A stretch of DNA of 7,328 nucleotides from NCBI GenBank assembly GCA_002316295.1, contig DCDF01000131.1:1-7328 (forward strand), given 5' to 3'. The notes under the pieces are model-generated. The model did no database searches and was not told the origin of the DNA. It was given only the letters and a program-made list of their open reading frames with translations. The position numbers were made by a program, and so were the translations under genes. This DNA comes from Syntrophaceae bacterium UBA1062. GTDB taxonomy: Bacteria > Desulfobacterota > Desulfomonilia > UBA1062. Below, piece after piece: positions 1 through 6,131 of the stretch. Position 1 is the first letter of the stretch; the number at the start of each line of letters is the position of its first letter.

Positions 1-112
1 GGATATGGATCGGCCGGGAGGAGTGATCAGTTTTCCGATTTAATTATATCGTACTCTCGATCCGCCTGTGATCCAGGCTGCATGCGGGTGATACACGAAA
101 CGACGCCAGCTC

Positions 113-577
113 TCAGGGCCTCAGAGATTTCCAGAGTTCCGGGTGCGCAACAAACGCTCCGCCTCGCCATACACCCAACTGCCCGTCAGAGCTGATGGCA
201 AAGACGAGGGCCGCTCCGTCCACGATGTCCGTATGACCGCGGGCGCCGGACGGGGTCGCTCGCGCGAAGAAAGACCTGTTATCTGGACCGACGAGATCGA
301 CCGTGATCCCGTAGAATTCGCTGGGCTCATACTGATTGTCATTATCAGGGTCCGGGAGTCCTACATTGGCGATGAGCTGTGCTATGGTGCCGTACTGACC
401 ACGTTCCGCCATGTGTTTCTCTTGGTAGAGAGCAACAGTCTGCAGAGCGGTCACGGCCTCCGCCCTCCTCGTCCTGGTAACATATCCGGAGTAGGAAGGG
501 ATTGCGATGGCGGCAAGGATTCCTATGATTACCACGACAATCATGACCTCCATAAGACTGAAACCCTGTTTTCCCAT
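113..577 (-). CDS. Type IV prepilin-like protein (PilE/ComP-like), no cysteines
   Basis: This 154-residue protein has a textbook type IV prepilin N-terminus. A short leader MGKQG ends in Gly5, the prepilin peptidase (PilD) cut would give mature Phe1, and Glu10 becomes the conserved mature Glu5. A hydrophobic helix follows to about residue 28 and then a Pro-Ser-Tyr turn. After the helix, TRTRRAEAVTALQTVALYQE and a later segment with ATPSG and SSDGQLGVWRGG resemble the PilE/ComP-like minor pilin family. The product should sit in the inner membrane and be built into a pilus or pseudopilus by machinery encoded elsewhere. It contains no cysteine, so the C-terminal disulfide loop of classical PilE/PilA pilins is absent. 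The ATG at 575-577 is supported by a GGGGGA ribosome site six bases upstream. It is divergent from miaB. A general-secretion pseudopilin is an alternative. The fold class is sure; the exact role (major pilin, minor pilin or DNA-uptake pilin) is not. Confidence 0.9.
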   Translation of the reverse strand: MGKQGFSLMEVMIVVVIIGILAAIAIPSYSGYVTRTRRAEAVTALQTVALYQEKHMAERGQYGTIAQLIANVGLPDPDNDNQYEPSEFYGITVDLVGPDNRSFFARATPSGARGHTDIVDGAALVFAISSDGQLGVWRGGAFVAHPELWKSLRP

Positions 578-610
578 AACCGGTCCCCCGTGCAGGTAGA
601 AGTTATTATC

Positions 611-638
611 ATTATCGGCATTTCTCCGTAACAGACAA
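611..638 (-). promoter_or_regulatory. Candidate sigma70 promoter of the prepilin gene
   Basis: Read on the minus strand, TTGTCT (633-638) is followed after 16 bases by GATAAT (611-616), a 5/6 match to the -10 consensus. A second GATAAT lies directly downstream at 605-610. Transcription would start near 604, giving a leader of about 27 bases that holds the GGGGGA ribosome site. I saw no -24/-12 sigma54 element, which often drives pilin genes. This was found by eye and is unproven. Confidence 0.35.
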
Positions 639-678
639 CAAAAATATTCTCTCCGGCATCTCGAACCAATACAGGGTG

Positions 679-707
679 TTGACTGACTGATGCGGTGAGG
701 CTATGCA
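679..707 (+). promoter_or_regulatory. Weak candidate promoter of miaB
   Basis: TTGACT (679-684) and TATGCA (702-707) are spaced by 17 bases. The -35 element is good and the -10 poor. If used, transcription would begin near 714, only a couple of bases before the ATG at 716, making the message essentially leaderless. That makes me doubt it. An alternative is transcription from further upstream, for example with the TATTCT at 645-650, which lacks a good -35. Confidence 0.2.
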
Positions 708-715
708 TATCACCC

Positions 716-2065
716 ATGAAAGGATACGTGAAGATCTTCACCTACGGCTGCCAGATGAATGATCTCGACAGCCAGAAGATGTATTCCATACTCAGCCGGG
801 AAGGATGGGAGCCAACTGAGTCGCTGAAAGAGGCGGATCTGATTATTCTGAACACCTGTTCGGTGCGCCAGAAGGCCTACGAGAAGGCCCTGAGCAATAT
901 CGGCAGGCTCAGGCCGTATAAAAAACGAAAGCCGTCCCTGATCATCGCCGTCACCGGATGCATCGCCCAGCAGAAGGGCTCGGACATCATTTCCCGCATG
1001 CCTCATGTCGATATCGTGCTGGGGACCCATCAGCTGCACCGCATCTGCACAGCCGTCGAGGAGAAACGCGAGGAAAACGGGCCGGTCGTTGACACACGGT
1101 TCGGCGAATGCATCCCATCGCTGAAGATTGTGCCTCATCAGGCATTCATGGTTCCAACTCACCGGGCGTATATCAATATCATGCAGGGATGCAACAACTA
1201 CTGCTCCTATTGCATCGTTCCATACGTGCGGGGCAGGGAAATCAGCAGAGACCATTTCGGGATTGTGGAAGAGGCGAGAAGGCATGCGGACTCCGGCGTC
1301 AGGGAGATATTCCTCCTGGGGCAGAACGTCAACTCCTATTCCGGCGGGATCAGCTTCCCCGAACTGCTCAGATGCATCAATGACATCGGCGGCATCGAGC
1401 GCATCCGGTTCACCACATCCCACCCCAAGGACATGAGCGACGATCTCATCGCCTGCTTCGGAAGCCTCGAGAAGTTGTGCAATCATATTCATCTCCCCTT
1501 CCAGTCGGGCTCGGACAGGGTGCTCAGGCTCATGAACAGGCAATACACCCGGGAAACGTATCTCGAGCTCATCGAAAAACTCAGGCAGGCCAGACCCGAC
1601 ATAGCGTTCAGCGCAGATGTCATTGTGGGTTTCCCCGGCGAGGACGATGAGGCGTATCGGCAGACGCTTGAACTGATCCGGGAGGTCAGGTTCGATCTCC
1701 TCTACTCATTCCGCTACTCGATCCGACCGGGTACGGAGGCTGCATCCCTCGAAGACAGCGTTGCGCCGGAGGAGAAATCTCTCAGATTGAGAGAGCTCCA
1801 GAGTGTCCAGCGTGCGATCACCCTGGAGATCAATCGGTCGCGCGTGGGCCTGACCTATCCCGTGCTCGTAGACGGAGTAAGCGTCCGTAACGCAGAGCAG
1901 GTGTACGGAAGAACAACCCAGAACACGATCGTTAATTTTACGGGGCCTCACCGCCTTATCGGCCGGACTGTAGACGTCAGGATCACGAGGGCGAACCCCA
2001 ACTCCCTGACAGGTGAGACGGCTGAATATGAACCCGGGCATACGCGCTTGCCCATCCAGGTGTAA
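716..2065 (+). CDS. miaB: tRNA-2-methylthio-N6-dimethylallyladenosine synthase MiaB
   Basis: MiaB is a cytoplasmic radical-SAM methylthiotransferase that adds a methylthio group to C2 of i6A37 in tRNAs reading UNN codons. The 449 residues show the full family layout. The N-terminal MTTase domain has three cluster cysteines, C12 (YGCQMN), C48 (NTCSVR) and C82 (VTGC). The radical-SAM core has CxxxCxxC at C159, C163 and C166, followed by IVPYVRGRE, then GQNVNSY, TTSHP, HLPFQSGSD and DVIVGFPGE. A C-terminal TRAM domain includes GRTTQNTIVNF. Length is normal for the family. I chose ATG 716 because MKGYVKIFTYGCQMN aligns with usual MiaB starts; an in-frame GTG at 695 would add seven residues. The purine-rich GGTGAGG at 694-700 is 15 bases from ATG 716, longer than ideal, so the start is not fully settled. 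The SIRPGT segment (residues 335-340) replaces the more common S-P-R-P-G-T. MtaB and RimO are related, but the GCQMN motif and the fit along the whole length favour MiaB. Confidence 0.97.
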   Translation: MKGYVKIFTYGCQMNDLDSQKMYSILSREGWEPTESLKEADLIILNTCSVRQKAYEKALSNIGRLRPYKKRKPSLIIAVTGCIAQQKGSDIISRMPHVDIVLGTHQLHRICTAVEEKREENGPVVDTRFGECIPSLKIVPHQAFMVPTHRAYINIMQGCNNYCSYCIVPYVRGREISRDHFGIVEEARRHADSGVREIFLLGQNVNSYSGGISFPELLRCINDIGGIERIRFTTSHPKDMSDDLIACFGSLEKLCNHIHLPFQSGSDRVLRLMNRQYTRETYLELIEKLRQARPDIAFSADVIVGFPGEDDEAYRQTLELIREVRFDLLYSFRYSIRPGTEAASLEDSVAPEEKSLRLRELQSVQRAITLEINRSRVGLTYPVLVDGVSVRNAEQVYGRTTQNTIVNFTGPHRLIGRTVDVRITRANPNSLTGETAEYEPGHTRLPIQV

Positions 2066-2090
2066 TCCGCCGCTCTGCGTGCGAATCACC

Positions 2091-2130
2091 GCCTCTGCCG
2101 CAGAACGATTCCATCAGAGGCACGGCTTTT
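2091..2130 (+). terminator. Weak terminator-like hairpin after miaB
   Basis: GCCTCTG (2091-2097) pairs perfectly with CAGAGGC (2115-2121) across a 17-base loop, and TTTT (2127-2130) follows five bases later. An alternative, mutually exclusive stem GCCG (2097-2100)/CGGC (2123-2126) would abut the T run directly. A further 6-bp stem TGCCGG/CCGGCA lies at 2136-2157. The T run is short, so intrinsic termination is only possible, not established. Confidence 0.3.
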
Positions 2131-2206
2131 CCCGATGCCGGTCCGATGTTCCCGGCAAATTTCTGCTGTGCGATCAGGGCGCGTGAAATAAACCTGGAAC
2201 AAACGC

Positions 2207-2211
2207 AGGGG
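2207..2211 (+). promoter_or_regulatory. Shine-Dalgarno-like AGGGG upstream of the kinase
   Basis: AGGGG sits seven bases before an ATG at 2219, an ideal spacing, but that ATG is out of frame with the kinase. It is 20 bases before the kinase ATG at 2232, too far for normal use. Nothing else purine-rich lies close to 2232. The next in-frame candidate upstream, GTG 2214, hits a stop at 2220-2222. Confidence 0.35.
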
Positions 2212-2231
2212 CAGTGCTATGACAAACGGTC

Positions 2232-3143
2232 ATGGAAAAGCTGAAAAGGTGGCCTACCGTCATTATCTTCATCACCCTGCAGGTGGCCTGGCTTTCCATC
2301 GTCGCCATCTGGCTGGTATGGTATATCAGGAACAATGCCATGCGGGCGGACCAGCCCATCGGCGCATGGGATATCGTTATTATCGTCGAGGTTTCGATAC
2401 TGTTTCTGCTGATCCTCGCCGGGATCTATATACTCTTCATTCTTTATCAGAGACAGCTCACTCTCATGCGCACCCAGATGCATTTCATCTCCTCAATCAC
2501 CCACGCCTTCAAAACACCTCTGGCGACCATGCAGCTCTACCTGGAAACCATTGACAAGAGAGAGCTTCCGGACACCACCAAGACCCAGCTCCTCAAAGGC
2601 ATGATGACGGAAAATCAGCGGCTCAAATCTCTGGTGGACAATTTCCTCGCCAGCGCGCGCTTCAGCTATTCACACAGGCCTTATGTCTTTTCCCGTGTGT
2701 CCCTGGCAAGCTTCATCATAAACTTTCTGAAAAACAACGAGCTGCTTCTGAAGGATGTCGATGTCCGTACGAATGTTCACGAAGACCCGGAGATTCTTAT
2801 CGATCGTGAGGCCATGAGTTTGGTGTTTTCCAATCTTGTGGAAAATGCTATCCATTATTCGAAAGATATTCTCCGGGTCGATATCGAGGCATGGCAAGAG
2901 AATGCATGGGCGTATATCCGATTTTCGGATTATGGGATCGGGATACCGAAGGAAGGCTATCGGGACGTCTTCAAGATGTTTCAACGGCTGCCCGAGGCCA
3001 TGGCCCTGTGGGGCTCGGGAACGGGAATGGGGCTTTATGTGGTGAAAATGATCGTCAAGGCCCATGGAGGAAATATCAGAGTGAGTCCGGGGTTGGAAAA
3101 CAAGGGCACGTCGTTTCTCATCCGGCTGCCCGTGGTGAAGTGA
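2232..3143 (+). CDS. Membrane sensor histidine kinase, short sensor loop, no HAMP
   Basis: This 303-residue kinase should phosphorylate the regulator encoded directly after it. Two membrane helices (about residues 9-31 and 48-72) flank a loop of roughly 15 residues, so there is almost no external sensor domain. TM2 runs nearly straight into the HisKA helix, with only about 19 residues to His91, too few for a HAMP domain. The H-box is THAFKTPL: His91 is present, but the acidic residue that normally follows it (HE/HD) is Ala92. The ATP-binding domain is intact: N-box N201/N205 (NLVENA), G1 box D233-G235-G237, F-box around F247-F250, and a Gly-rich G2 box at 261-268. The start at 2232 is the only in-frame ATG that keeps TM1, but it lacks a good ribosome site. 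The stop codon shares one base with the regulator start (TGATG), pointing to an operon and translational coupling. The stimulus is unknown; the short loop resembles intramembrane-sensing kinases. It cannot be dead by loss of His, but autokinase activity may be altered. Confidence 0.93.
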   Translation: MEKLKRWPTVIIFITLQVAWLSIVAIWLVWYIRNNAMRADQPIGAWDIVIIVEVSILFLLILAGIYILFILYQRQLTLMRTQMHFISSITHAFKTPLATMQLYLETIDKRELPDTTKTQLLKGMMTENQRLKSLVDNFLASARFSYSHRPYVFSRVSLASFIINFLKNNELLLKDVDVRTNVHEDPEILIDREAMSLVFSNLVENAIHYSKDILRVDIEAWQENAWAYIRFSDYGIGIPKEGYRDVFKMFQRLPEAMALWGSGTGMGLYVVKMIVKAHGGNIRVSPGLENKGTSFLIRLPVVK

Positions 3144-3832
3144 TGGGCATACGATGGAGAGTGCTGATCGTCGAAGATGATCAGGCCCTGGCACTTGGCC
3201 TGATCATCAATCTCGAAGCAGAAGGCTACGAGGTGTTCCATGCCGTAAGCGCCGAAAAGGGCATCACGCTCTTGGAGGACATGAGCTTCGATCTCGTGGT
3301 GCTGGATCTCATGCTCCCCGGCATGGACGGTATCGAGGCGCTCAGGAATATCAGGGAAAACGATCCCCGACTGCCGGTTCTCATCCTCACGGCCAAATCG
3401 AACGCGAGTGACAAGGTCGAGGGTTTGCGGGCGGGAGCGGACGACTATCTCACCAAACCGTTTCATCTGGAGGAGTTCCTGCTTCGGATCCGGCGCATGC
3501 TGGATCGGTATGAATGGTACAAGTCCGGAGATATCCAGAGAATCGGCAGAGTCACACTCGACTTCAACACCCTGGAGATCACCAGGGAAGACGGCGGGAT
3601 ATCACGCATCACCCCTCATGAGGCAAACCTCATTCAGTATCTCACCACTCATCAGGACCGTATTGTCACGCGGGCCGAGCTTCTGAAAAATGTATGGGGG
3701 CTCGACCCGGGCATCGAAACCCGAACCGTGGATACCTTCATCTCCAGGATCCGCCGCTACATTGAGGAAGACCCCTCGAAGCCCCGTCATATCATCAGCA
3801 TCCGCGGAAAGGGATATCGGTTCGTTTCATAG
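3143..3832 (+). CDS. OmpR/PhoB-family response regulator
   Basis: This 229-residue DNA-binding regulator is the likely partner of the preceding kinase. The receiver domain (about 5-118) has the acidic pocket E11/D12, phospho-acceptor D55 in VLDLMLPGMDG, switch T83 and conserved K105 in TKPF. A winged-helix effector domain (about 130-229) carries TPHE, the recognition-helix region around RTVDTFISRIRRY, and the closing RGKGYRF. All key residues are present and the length is typical. The reading frame stays open upstream to 2891, but that part overlaps the kinase in another frame. ATG 3143 gives the proper receiver start (MGIRWRVLIVEDD) and lies just after GGTGAAG, so I chose it. The kinase-then-regulator gene order is the reverse of the commoner arrangement. 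A perfect inverted repeat lies in codons 12-22 and might affect expression. Targets are unknown; the convergent exporter operon is one candidate. Confidence 0.95.
   Translation: MGIRWRVLIVEDDQALALGLIINLEAEGYEVFHAVSAEKGITLLEDMSFDLVVLDLMLPGMDGIEALRNIRENDPRLPVLILTAKSNASDKVEGLRAGADDYLTKPFHLEEFLLRIRRMLDRYEWYKSGDIQRIGRVTLDFNTLEITREDGGISRITPHEANLIQYLTTHQDRIVTRAELLKNVWGLDPGIETRTVDTFISRIRRYIEEDPSKPRHIISIRGKGYRFVS
3176..3208. repeat. Perfect 12-bp inverted repeat inside the regulator gene
   Basis: GATGATCAGGCC (3176-3187) is the exact reverse complement of GGCCTGATCATC (3197-3208), with a 9-base spacer CTGGCACTT. It lies 33 bases after the regulator ATG and encodes Asp12-Ile22. No T run follows, so it is not an intrinsic terminator. 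Both arms contain the self-palindrome TGATCA. It could form a strong mRNA hairpin or be a symmetric protein-binding site, or be chance helped by codon use for Asp-Asp and Leu-Ile-Ile. Confidence 0.6.
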
Positions 3833-3858
3833 CAAAAACCGCAACTGAATTGAAACGG

Positions 3859-4989
3859 TCAATCCAGCGTCTTTCTGAACCGGTATGTTGCAATGATGAG
3901 GAAGGAGACGGCCAGAAGCGCCTGCCACAGGATCGCCTTCATCAGGGCATGAGCGCCGACGCCTTTCATGATGATCCCCCTGAGTATGTCCATGTACCAC
4001 CGCATGGGATTGAGATAGCTGGCATACTGGACAGCAACCGGCATGTTGTGGATGGGGAAAATGAAGCCGCTCAGAAGGACCGCGGGCATGAGAATGAAAA
4101 AGGCCGTAAGCAGAGCCTGCTGCTGGGTATGAGCACTGACGCTGATGAGAAGAGCGATGCCGAGATTACCCGCAAGATAGACTCCCGAGAGAAGGTAGAG
4201 CAAAAGAACGCTGCCCTTGATGTGGATGCCGAATATGATCAGGGCAATGATGAACATGAAGGTCATGACGATATAGCCCGTGATAAGATACGGAACAGTC
4301 TTTCCCAGGACGAACTCGATCTTTCTTATGGGGGTGACCATCACCTGCTCGATGGTCCCCATCTCCTTTTCCCTTACTATCGCTATGCTCGCCACCACGA
4401 TGCTCACCAGGAGGAGCATGACGCCTATGAGGCCCGGAACATAGTAATACCTGCTCTCAAGGTTTTCATTGTACCAGGCCCTCTGCTCGATAACGATCTC
4501 CCCGGGCACGGCCTGCGGCCCGAATAGAGAGACCATGCGTTCCCGGAGCTTTTCGCCGCTGTAACGGGATATGATCTGTGAAACATAGCTGAAGACGATG
4601 GAAGCGGTGTTGCTGTCGGTCCCGTCTGCGATTACCTGGAGCGAAGCTGTGGATCGGCTCAGCAGTTTTTGCTCGAAGTCCGGCGGGATGCGGATCACCA
4701 CCCTGACCGAACCGGTATCGAGCTTCTCGGCCATATGAGCGTCGCTGCTGATATAATCTGTGATCTCAAAGTATCCGCTGCTTGAGAACTCCGCTGCCAG
4801 CTCACGGGACGACATGCTGTTGTCCTGGTCATACACTGCGGTGGAGATATTGCTCACATCCAATGTCAGCGCAAAGGAGAGAACGACGAGCTGGATCACC
4901 GGCATCCCGAAGATTACGATCCGCATGCGGGTGTCCCTGAACATCTGGAGGAATTCCTTTATGAGCATGCGTTTGATCCGGTTGAGCAT
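3859..4989 (-). CDS. ybhR: ABC-2 type exporter permease, YbhR-like
   Basis: This 376-residue inner-membrane permease is the second of a pair that would form the transport channel with the upstream permease and the ATPase. Predicted helices by eye are TM1 (about 23-43), a large periplasmic domain (about 45-180), then five helices at about 183-205, 233-254, 260-284, 291-313 and 350-369. Family hallmarks are QRAWYNENLESR before TM2, the cytoplasmic REKEMGTIEQVMVTPI after TM2, and LSGFIFPIHNMP after TM5. The layout and length match the YbhR/YbhS class (E. coli proteins are about 370-380 residues). It starts three bases after the upstream stop. Its ribosome site GGAG lies in the last codons of that gene, suggesting translational coupling. 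It converges on the response-regulator gene with 26 bases between stops and no clear terminator. The symbol is by order and similarity of type; the substrate is unknown, and YhhJ-type permeases are related. Confidence 0.9.
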   Translation of the reverse strand: MLNRIKRMLIKEFLQMFRDTRMRIVIFGMPVIQLVVLSFALTLDVSNISTAVYDQDNSMSSRELAAEFSSSGYFEITDYISSDAHMAEKLDTGSVRVVIRIPPDFEQKLLSRSTASLQVIADGTDSNTASIVFSYVSQIISRYSGEKLRERMVSLFGPQAVPGEIVIEQRAWYNENLESRYYYVPGLIGVMLLLVSIVVASIAIVREKEMGTIEQVMVTPIRKIEFVLGKTVPYLITGYIVMTFMFIIALIIFGIHIKGSVLLLYLLSGVYLAGNLGIALLISVSAHTQQQALLTAFFILMPAVLLSGFIFPIHNMPVAVQYASYLNPMRWYMDILRGIIMKGVGAHALMKAILWQALLAVSFLIIATYRFRKTLD

Positions 4990-4992
4990 GGT

Positions 4993-6129
4993 CTACTCCA
5001 GCTTGAGTCTGAGCTTCCGGTTTGCCAGGACAACCATGACCGCGGCGTATAAGCCGAGCAGGACGGCATTGATCCAGAGGACCTCGAGCCCGATCCCCTT
5101 GAGGTATATTCCCCGCAGCAATGCAATAAAGTAGCGGGCCGGAACGATATAGGTGATGCACTGAATGAGAGAGGGCATGTTCTCGATGGCAAAAACAAAC
5201 CCGCTCAGGAGCATTGTCGGGAGAAATCCCGCGATCATGGCGATCTGGGTCGCCAGCACCTGGGTTTTCATGAGGATGCTGACGGTGATGCCGAAGAACA
5301 GGGCACCGGTGAGAAAGATGGATGCCGAAAGAAAGAGAAGCGCCGGAGAACCCCTCAAGGGCACATGAAATAGCCATTCGCCGAGAGCGGCGGCTATCCC
5401 TACGTCGACCAGGCCGAGAACAAAATATGGAAGCACCTTGCCGAAGACGATCTCGGGCACGCGGACCGGGGTGCTGATGAGCTGCTCCATGGTGCCCATC
5501 TCCCACTCTCTTGCGACGGTGACGCTGGTCATCATGGCGGCAATGACCATCATCACTACCGCGAGTATGCCCGGAAGGATTACGTTCTGGCTTTTGAGGT
5601 CAGGATTATACCAGGCCCGTGGCTGCATCTCCACCGGCTCGACCAACTCCCCTGCGCCCATCAGGCCGATCCTTCTGGCGACTATCTGGCGGGAATAGAT
5701 CATCCCCACACTGCCCGTATAGGCAACGGCCAAGTGGGCGGTGTTTGCATCGCTCCCGTCCACGATGACCTGCACATCGACAGGCTCGCCTCTGTGGATC
5801 ATCCGGGCAAAATCGGACGGGATTACCACAGCGACCATTGCACGGCCAGAATCCAGATCTTCCTGTATCCGGGAATATCCCGTATGATACTGCTGGATAG
5901 AGAAATAAGGCGAGCCGTCGAAGAGGCTCAGAAATTCCCTGCTTTCCGGAGAACGGGACTGATCCCATACTACGGTCGGAACGTTCCTCAGGTCCATGTT
6001 CAGGGCATAGCCGAAGAGCAGGATGAGCGCGGCCGGGATGACGACTGCCAGAAGCAGGCTTCGCCAGTCTCTGATGATATGGATCCACTCCTTCCTTGCC
6101 ACGGCCATGAATCGTCTTGCGCTCAGCAT
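4993..6129 (-). CDS. ybhS: ABC-2 type exporter permease, YbhS-like
   Basis: This 378-residue inner-membrane permease is a paralogue of its downstream neighbour. It has an N-terminal amphipathic stretch RKEWIHIIRDWRS, TM1 (about 24-43), a periplasmic domain (about 46-182), then five helices up to about residue 370. The shared landmarks are PRAWYNPDLKSQ, REWEMGTMEQLISTPV and LSGFVFAIENMP. These align with the corresponding motifs of the next permease, so the two probably act as a heterodimer with the tandem ATPase. The ATG lies two bases after the ATPase stop. AGGAAA about ten bases upstream, inside the ATPase end, can serve as ribosome site. Order ATPase, permease, permease matches E. coli ybhF-ybhS-ybhR, a putative drug and cation exporter. 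The ybhS symbol rests on that order and on family type rather than an alignment. The substrate cannot be read from the sequence. Confidence 0.9.
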   Translation of the reverse strand: MLSARRFMAVARKEWIHIIRDWRSLLLAVVIPAALILLFGYALNMDLRNVPTVVWDQSRSPESREFLSLFDGSPYFSIQQYHTGYSRIQEDLDSGRAMVAVVIPSDFARMIHRGEPVDVQVIVDGSDANTAHLAVAYTGSVGMIYSRQIVARRIGLMGAGELVEPVEMQPRAWYNPDLKSQNVILPGILAVVMMVIAAMMTSVTVAREWEMGTMEQLISTPVRVPEIVFGKVLPYFVLGLVDVGIAAALGEWLFHVPLRGSPALLFLSASIFLTGALFFGITVSILMKTQVLATQIAMIAGFLPTMLLSGFVFAIENMPSLIQCITYIVPARYFIALLRGIYLKGIGLEVLWINAVLLGLYAAVMVVLANRKLRLKLE

Positions 6130-6131
6130 GA

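Noticed and set aside
64..78. 5-bp hairpin GCCTG/CAGGC downstream of the pilin stop as a terminator
   Set aside because: The stem is short and no T run follows on the minus-strand transcript. Bases 1-112 otherwise hold nothing I can support.
143..631. 162-residue plus-strand frame over the pilin gene and its upstream region
   Set aside because: It is antisense to a clear prepilin, has no domain or ribosome site that I can see, and ends in low-complexity Ile/His runs.
710..1543. 277-residue open frame on the minus strand, antisense to miaB
   Set aside because: It lies wholly over a strongly conserved miaB in which all six cysteines are in frame, and its translation shows no recognisable domain. 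It is a shadow of GC-rich coding sequence.
2219..2554. 111-residue frame with a good ribosome site overlapping the kinase start
   Set aside because: The product is His/Arg-rich with no domain and tracks the kinase TM region in another phase. It is kept only as an observation on the start region, not as a gene.
2891..3142. N-terminal extension of the response regulator by 84 codons
   Set aside because: This stretch overlaps the kinase ATP-binding domain in another frame. The receiver fold begins properly at ATG 3143.
3833..3858. Bidirectional terminator between the convergent regulator and permease genes
   Set aside because: Only a 4-bp ACCG/CGGT pairing is visible, with no strong stem or T run on either strand.
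3850..4527. 225-residue plus-strand frame over the YbhR-like permease
   Set aside because: The translation is charged and His/Asp-rich without any motif, while the opposite strand encodes a complete ABC-2 permease.
4921..4930. 10-bp palindrome CCGCATGCGG within the permease gene
   Set aside because: Several palindromes of this length are expected by chance in 7.3 kb.
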